DNA from: an uncultured Blautia sp.
GTDB lineage: Bacteria; Bacillota; Clostridia; Lachnospirales; Lachnospiraceae
Length of the DNA: 43,521 nucleotides
Direction of reading: 5' to 3'
Assembly: GCA_934358405.1 (NCBI GenBank)
Contig: CAKRKL010000005.1
Coordinates: 1 to 43,521, forward strand
The position numbers were made by a program, and so were the translations under genes. Each line of letters opens with the position of its first letter. Within the stretch, counting starts at the first letter, position 1. Shown piece by piece: positions 42,657 to 43,521 of this stretch. A model generated the notes under the pieces. It was not told the origin of the DNA, ran no database searches, and saw only the letters and a program-made list of their open reading frames with translations.

Positions 42657-43253
42657 ATGAGTAAATGCATCATAACAATCAATCGTATGTTTGGAAGCGG
42701 CGGACGTATTATCGGAAAGGCTCTTGCTGAGGAACTGGGCTTTAAATTCTATGACAAGGAATTGATTGAAATGGCAAGCAAGGAGAAAAACATCCCCTTT
42801 GATGAGTTTGCCAGAGTAGACGAGAAGAAAGCCAGCCAGTGGCTTTATCCGGTTGATTATGAGCTTCAGATGAATCCGGAGTATCATTTTGTTCCTATGA
42901 ACGATGTGCTTTATGATCTGCAGAAGAAGAGCATTCTGGAAGCTGCTGATAAAGAGAACTGCGTAATTGTGGGACGCTGCGGCAACTATATATTAAAAGA
43001 TTATAAGGATAAGCATATCAGCCTGTTCATCTATGCACCTTTTGAGGAACGAGTGAAAACGGTAATGGCCCGTACCGGTCGTGAAGAGAAGAGTGTGCGC
43101 AAGATGGTGAAGCGCACCGACAAGGACCGCCGTGCTTATTATGAATATTTCACAGACACCAACTGGCTGGATATGCTGCAGTATGATCTGTGCATCAACA
43201 GCAGCACTGTTTCCAAAGAACAGATTATCCAGATGGTGAAGAAGCTTCTGTAA
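42657..43253 (+). CDS. Cytidylate kinase-like family protein
   Basis: This 198-aa P-loop kinase-like protein has the phosphate loop NRMFGSGGRIIGKALAEELG (about 8-27), then FYDKELIEMASKEKN, as in cytidylate kinase-like (AAK6-type) proteins. GRCGNYILKDY and RVKTVMARTGREEKSVRKMVKRTDKDRR follow, with the Arg-rich lid. AAAGGAGG precedes the ATG. It is not the cmk housekeeping enzyme (about 220 aa, different motifs); substrate is unknown. Confidence 0.9.
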   Translation: MSKCIITINRMFGSGGRIIGKALAEELGFKFYDKELIEMASKEKNIPFDEFARVDEKKASQWLYPVDYELQMNPEYHFVPMNDVLYDLQKKSILEAADKENCVIVGRCGNYILKDYKDKHISLFIYAPFEERVKTVMARTGREEKSVRKMVKRTDKDRRAYYEYFTDTNWLDMLQYDLCINSSTVSKEQIIQMVKKLL

Positions 43254-43297
43254 AGGGATTATTTCTCTGGGACAGCAAAAACAAAAAGCATAGAAAC

Positions 43298-43319
43298 AGC
43301 CCCGCAAACCTGCGGGGCT
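43298..43319 (-). terminator. GC-rich terminator hairpin
   Basis: AGCCCCGCA (43298-43306) pairs with TGCGGGGCT (43311-43319). On the minus strand GTTTC and later TTTTTG follow, so it mainly serves the gene entering from the right edge. Confidence 0.65.
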
Positions 43320-43323
43320 GAAA

Positions 43324-43521
43324 TTATGTTTCCGTAATATAGCTTTTTAAAAACTCATAGATTTCCTCTTCTGTAGGGGGACAGCCCTTGAGGTGACAGG
43401 TAAAGCTTCTGGTACAGTGACCGATGCCAAGAAGACCCTTTTGATTTCGGTAGCCTTGACCGATGGAGATTCGGGTGGTCAGGTTTGAAAGGAGACCTTC
43501 TTGCTTCAGGCGGTCAAGAGC
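43324..43521 (-). CDS. C-terminal fragment of an unidentified protein
   Basis: The last 65 codons of a minus-strand gene run from the window edge to TAA at 43324-43326. Readable segments are LSNLTTRISIGQGYRNQKG, then GIGHCTRSFTCHLKGCPPTE and EEIYEFLKSYITET. The spacing of Cys and His (HC-x5-CH-x3-C) suggests metal binding or a redox centre. I do not recognise the family. The start lies outside the window. Confidence 0.7.
   Translation of the reverse strand, partial: ALDRLKQEGLLSNLTTRISIGQGYRNQKGLLGIGHCTRSFTCHLKGCPPTEEEIYEFLKSYITET

Overview
The window looks like chromosome of a Lachnospiraceae-type gut Firmicute (Blautia-like). Signs are strong AGGAGG ribosome sites with some TTG and GTG starts, a BspA-like LRR protein, a CUT1 sugar importer without its own ATPase, an NhaC-type transporter under a lysine riboswitch, and secreted cell-wall enzymes with Pro-Glu-Thr linkers. 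The assignment rests on gene content only. Both ends cut through genes.

Positions 1-6000: an SsuB/SsuC-type (sulfonate/nitrate/taurine) ABC operon is split by a 4.57-kb insertion. The permease reads normally to codon 231 (TTC, 1232-1234). Its missing last 34 codons lie at 5806-5910, directly after another TTC (5803-5805). The insert carries five genes, all on the minus strand: a DUF4832 glycosidase-like protein, a small Cys-rich protein, a 63-aa protein, a large serine recombinase and a GNAT acetyltransferase. Joining the two insert ends recreates an 8-bp inverted repeat whose centre falls exactly on the shared TT. This marks attL and attR of a recombinase-borne integrative element whose precise excision would restore a 265-aa permease. 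It is the most interesting object in the window.

6000-9200: a membrane-anchored hypothetical protein, a DUF3825 protein, a large REP-like palindrome and a MerR-methyltransferase fusion. 9200-12270: a MerR-type promoter (19-bp spacer with a dyad), then rfbA-rfbB-rfbD for dTDP-rhamnose, with no rfbC here. 12265-18254: a tight five-gene minus-strand operon, LRR protein - VWA (DUF2201-like) - MoxR-like AAA ATPase - transglutaminase-like protein - DUF4203 membrane protein.

18375-24930: an orphan pduL, then a cell-envelope block (NlpC/P60 endopeptidase, zinc phospholipase C-like protein, choline-binding-repeat polysaccharide deacetylase, SH3 membrane protein) and tRNA-Arg(CCG). 25145-29975: a CUT1 sugar importer operon with a parallel beta-helix protein and an intra-operon terminator after the binding-protein gene.

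30292-37010: tcdA, metA (acetyl-CoA type), ligA, an RluF-like pseudouridine synthase and an NhaC-family transporter controlled by a complete lysine riboswitch. 37008-42455: a three-subunit xanthine dehydrogenase-family hydroxylase followed by two polytopic membrane proteins. 42657-43521: a cytidylate kinase-like protein and the end of an unidentified gene.
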